From Clostridiales bacterium (GTDB taxonomy: Bacteria; Bacillota; Clostridia; Lachnospirales; WQUN01): a stretch of 44,094 nt of DNA. A model generated the notes under the pieces. It worked only from the letters and a program-made list of their open reading frames with translations, was not told the origin of the DNA and made no database searches. Position numbers and translations under genes: made by a program. The DNA lies in assembly GCA_031271295.1 (NCBI GenBank), contig JAISVZ010000071.1:1-44094 (forward strand), given 5' to 3'. Each line of letters starts with the position of its first letter. Within the stretch, counting starts at the first letter, position 1. Below, piece by piece: positions 41,992 through 44,094 of the stretch.

Positions 41992-43823
41992 CATCTATAG
42001 TGGTAAGGCGCAGTCCCTTGGTTGAAAATACGCTTAAGGAGCGCACAAACATACGCGCGGGCAAAACGCTTACCGGCGATTACATTGTGCTATACATTCC
42101 GGACGAGGATGTACAAGCCGCGATTTTTGCGCTAAACAACACAAAACTTGACGCTTATTCGCTTGTTGTTGGGCTTATGGGCAAGGAAGCGCTCGACGCG
42201 TCCGGAATTACGCCGATACAGCAGCAGCCGTTTTTGGATTTGAAGGGTTCGGGCGTGCTTTTGGGATTTATAGATTCCGGCATAGATTACACCAACGCCG
42301 CGTTTAAATATGAAAATAACACCACAAAAATTCAATATATTTGGGACCAGACGATAAATTCCGGCGGGGAAAGCCTAAGCGGCACGAATTCCGATACCGC
42401 AAGTTCAAGCGGCACAAGTCCAACCGGCGCGAATTCCGGTACCGAAAGTTCAAGCGGCACAAGCCCAACCGGCACGAATTTCGATACCGCAAGTTCAAGT
42501 GCCGCAGATTCCAACGCCGCAAGTTCCGGTACCCCTTCGGCACCGTCCGGTTACGGGTTTGGTACGGAATTTTCCGCCGCGCGGATAAATGAAGCTCTTT
42601 CATCCCCAAACCCGTACAACATTGTGCCCCACAGGGATACCGTGGGGCACGGAACGTTTTTAGCCTCCGTTGCCGCAGGGCGCGAGGGCGGCGAGTATTT
42701 GAGCGCAGCGCCGGACGCGGAGCTAATTGTTGTAAAACTGCGCAAGGCGGGGAAATTTTATTTGGATACCTACTCGATACCCAAGGAAGAGGAAAACGCG
42801 TTCGAATCCATAGACGTTATGCTCGGCATAGAATACATTATGGAAAAGGCGGCGCAGCTTAAAAGGCCTGTTTCCATTTGCATATCGGTTGGAACAAACT
42901 TGGGCGGGCATGACGGGTTTAATATTTTCGAGGAATACCTTGCCCGCGTTTCGCATAACGCGGGCGTTACCGTATGCTGCGCCGCCGGAAACGAAAGCAA
43001 CACCGCGCACCACGCGTCCGGCAAAATTGCGAAGGCGGGCGACGATGTAAAAATAGAAATAACCGCAGGCTCAACCTCCTCGGACATATACATTACAATA
43101 TGGAACTACGCTGCGGATAGAATTTCGGTATCCGTAACCTCGCCAACCGGGGAGATGATAGGGCGCGTTCCCGCAAAAAACGGCACGGTTGTAACCGAAA
43201 ACCTTATATTTGAAAAATCCACCGTTATTATTTATTACTTTTTCCCGGTGGAAGGTTCCGGCAACCAGCTTACGGTTATCAGAATCCTTGCGGCAACTCC
43301 GGGTATTTGGGCTGTTACCGCGCACGGGGATATAATTGTGGACGGAAGGTACCACACGTGGCTTCCCATAACGGGTTTTGTTAATTCCGGCGTTGAGTTT
43401 TTATCGCCCGACCCTAACTGCACGTTAGTGGTACCCGCAAGCGCTATTGGCGTAATTGCGTGCGCGGGTTTTAACAGTTTGGATAAAAGCCTTTACGCCG
43501 CGTCAAGCTGGGGTCCAACCCGCTTGCCGCTGCTTGTGCCGGATTTTGCCGCGCCCGCTGTAAACGTAAAGGGAGCTTTTCCGGCAAACCACGGGGAAAT
43601 GGCGGGAACAAGCGTTGCCGCAGCAATATCCGCCGGGGCGTGCGCCCTCTTGCTGCAATGGGGAGTGGTTAATAAAAACGAGCCGTTCATAGATACTTAT
43701 TTGGCAAGGGCGTACCTTATACGCGGGTGCGAAAGAGATTCGGGTACCGCGTACCCCAACACACAGTGGGGGTACGGGCGGCTTAATTTGTTAAGTACGT
43801 TTAATCAGCTTCGCCGCGTATAA
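41988..43823 (+). CDS. Csp-type subtilisin-like serine protease (S8), second copy with repeat loop
   Basis: The 611-residue protein is a diverged tandem paralogue of the one at 40330-41991. The triad is kept: Asp in GFIDSGIDYT near 95, His in VGHGTFLASVAAG near 220, Ser in AGTSVAAAISAG near 541. The usual Pro after the Ser block is Ala. Asn is present in AAGNES. Between the Asp and His blocks (about 125-188) is a Ser/Thr/Gly-rich repeat insertion at a loop that is short in the first copy. The jelly-roll-like region is present. The pair recalls the Csp proteins of clostridial spores, where some copies act as pseudoproteases or germinant sensors; here both look active. Confidence 0.87.
   Translation: MTSIVVRRSPLVENTLKERTNIRAGKTLTGDYIVLYIPDEDVQAAIFALNNTKLDAYSLVVGLMGKEALDASGITPIQQQPFLDLKGSGVLLGFIDSGIDYTNAAFKYENNTTKIQYIWDQTINSGGESLSGTNSDTASSSGTSPTGANSGTESSSGTSPTGTNFDTASSSAADSNAASSGTPSAPSGYGFGTEFSAARINEALSSPNPYNIVPHRDTVGHGTFLASVAAGREGGEYLSAAPDAELIVVKLRKAGKFYLDTYSIPKEEENAFESIDVMLGIEYIMEKAAQLKRPVSICISVGTNLGGHDGFNIFEEYLARVSHNAGVTVCCAAGNESNTAHHASGKIAKAGDDVKIEITAGSTSSDIYITIWNYAADRISVSVTSPTGEMIGRVPAKNGTVVTENLIFEKSTVIIYYFFPVEGSGNQLTVIRILAATPGIWAVTAHGDIIVDGRYHTWLPITGFVNSGVEFLSPDPNCTLVVPASAIGVIACAGFNSLDKSLYAASSWGPTRLPLLVPDFAAPAVNVKGAFPANHGEMAGTSVAAAISAGACALLLQWGVVNKNEPFIDTYLARAYLIRGCERDSGTAYPNTQWGYGRLNLLSTFNQLRRV
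42378..42527 (+). repeat. 45-bp tandem repeats inside the second protease gene
   Basis: Two 45-bp units (42408-42452, 42453-42497) are preceded by a 30-bp shortened unit and followed by a degenerate one. They encode SGTSPTG-type Ser/Thr/Gly blocks in frame. There are no spacers, so this is not a CRISPR array. Confidence 0.85.
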
Positions 43824-44038
43824 GTGCCGGATGCCTTTGAATAATAAGCTGACATTTTCATTTTCAGCAGATAGCAATTTGGATGTGCGCTGCCCAAAAC
43901 TGAAAGTTGATAACTACCCCCTAATATCAAATCGCTAATAACTACCCGCGATTTTGCGCTAAATTCAGCAAGGATGGTGTAGAGGGCTTCGGCGCAAATT
44001 ATATCGCCCAGCAATGTGCCACCTGACGCTTCAGAACA
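43824..44038 (+). other. Non-coding stretch after the protease genes
   Basis: No supported gene is seen. A 69-residue minus-strand frame (43805-44014) has no ribosome site or recognisable family and is left out. No promoter stood out. Confidence 0.4.
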
Positions 44039-44094
44039 TTTTTGAGCGCACCAAAGTTATAATAAAAGGTCTATTTTTACAGTGCGCTCAAAAA
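44039..44094. terminator. Perfect 13-bp inverted repeat at the window end
   Basis: TTTTTGAGCGCAC (44039-44051) and GTGCGCTCAAAAA (44082-44094) are exact inverted copies with a 30-base AT-rich loop. With A- and T-runs at the ends it could be a bidirectional terminator for the protease genes. It could equally be the end of a repeat element, since the window stops exactly at its last base. Confidence 0.55.

Noticed and set aside
42378-42527. CRISPR-like regularly spaced repeats
   Set aside because: Units are directly adjacent, in frame in a protease gene and have no unique spacers or cas genes.
43805-44014. 69-residue minus-strand frame after the protease genes
   Set aside because: No ribosome site and no recognisable family; it overlaps the end of the protease gene.

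Overview
The window looks like chromosomal DNA of an uncultured endospore-forming member of the Clostridia. SpoIVB, an alpha/beta-type small acid-soluble spore protein, two tandem Csp-type subtilases, CarD, HslO, RecO and an rplM-rpsI operon all point that way. TTG and GTG starts are frequent. Base composition changes near 25.9 kb: the left 25.8 kb is clearly more AT-rich than the right 18 kb, which holds conserved genes. The left part is probably an accessory island.

Layout. 1-105 is the tail of an unidentified gene. 202-3275 holds three secreted or membrane-anchored proteins of unknown function, two sharing a similar beta-type segment, closed by a strong terminator at 3317-3350. 3406-25838 is one co-directional gene train of about 19 genes, mostly overlapping or abutting. 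In order it encodes a CDP-glycerol-transferase-like protein with a propeller-like tail, a NitT/TauT-type ABC transporter interrupted by an AMP-forming ligase, a B12-type radical SAM protein, an SGNH-like protein, a lone Rossmann domain, a degenerate SGNH protein, an acyl carrier protein, two SPASM radical SAM proteins flanking an OCH1-type glycosyltransferase, a DUF115/MptE-like protein, a cytidylyltransferase-RraA fusion, Kdo-8-phosphate synthase, arabinose-5-phosphate isomerase, a HAD protein of COG5610 type, and an ILEI-SGNH-CitC-like fusion.

How it may work (inference). KdsD, KdsA and the cytidylyltransferase would make a CMP-activated Kdo-like sugar. The HAD protein could replace the missing KdsC phosphatase. 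The DUF115 and OCH1-type enzymes and the CDP-glycerol-type protein would build a surface glycan or glycoprotein. The ligase, carrier protein and SGNH/CitC-like domains would activate and transfer an acyl group, and the radical SAM enzymes would modify sugar or acyl groups. A recurring FGAGxxG Rossmann-like domain, seen about eight times on unrelated catalytic domains, ties the cluster together. This cluster is the best candidate for an undescribed system.

26012-43823 is mostly conserved: carD, a spore protein gene, methyltransferase, hslO, a GH3 glycosidase, rpsI/rplM, a LiaX/YvlB-like protein, a HepS1/Gx-type membrane protein, recO, a HelD-type helicase, spoIVB, a second methyltransferase, an Orn/Lys/Arg decarboxylase and two Csp proteases. 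A GC-rich leader ending in a Shine-Dalgarno sequence recurs before rplM, helD and the spore protein gene, with a fourth copy at about 37650-37712. A 101-bp imperfect hairpin with MITE-like ends lies before the protease pair. I saw no tRNA, rRNA, CRISPR array or transposase gene.
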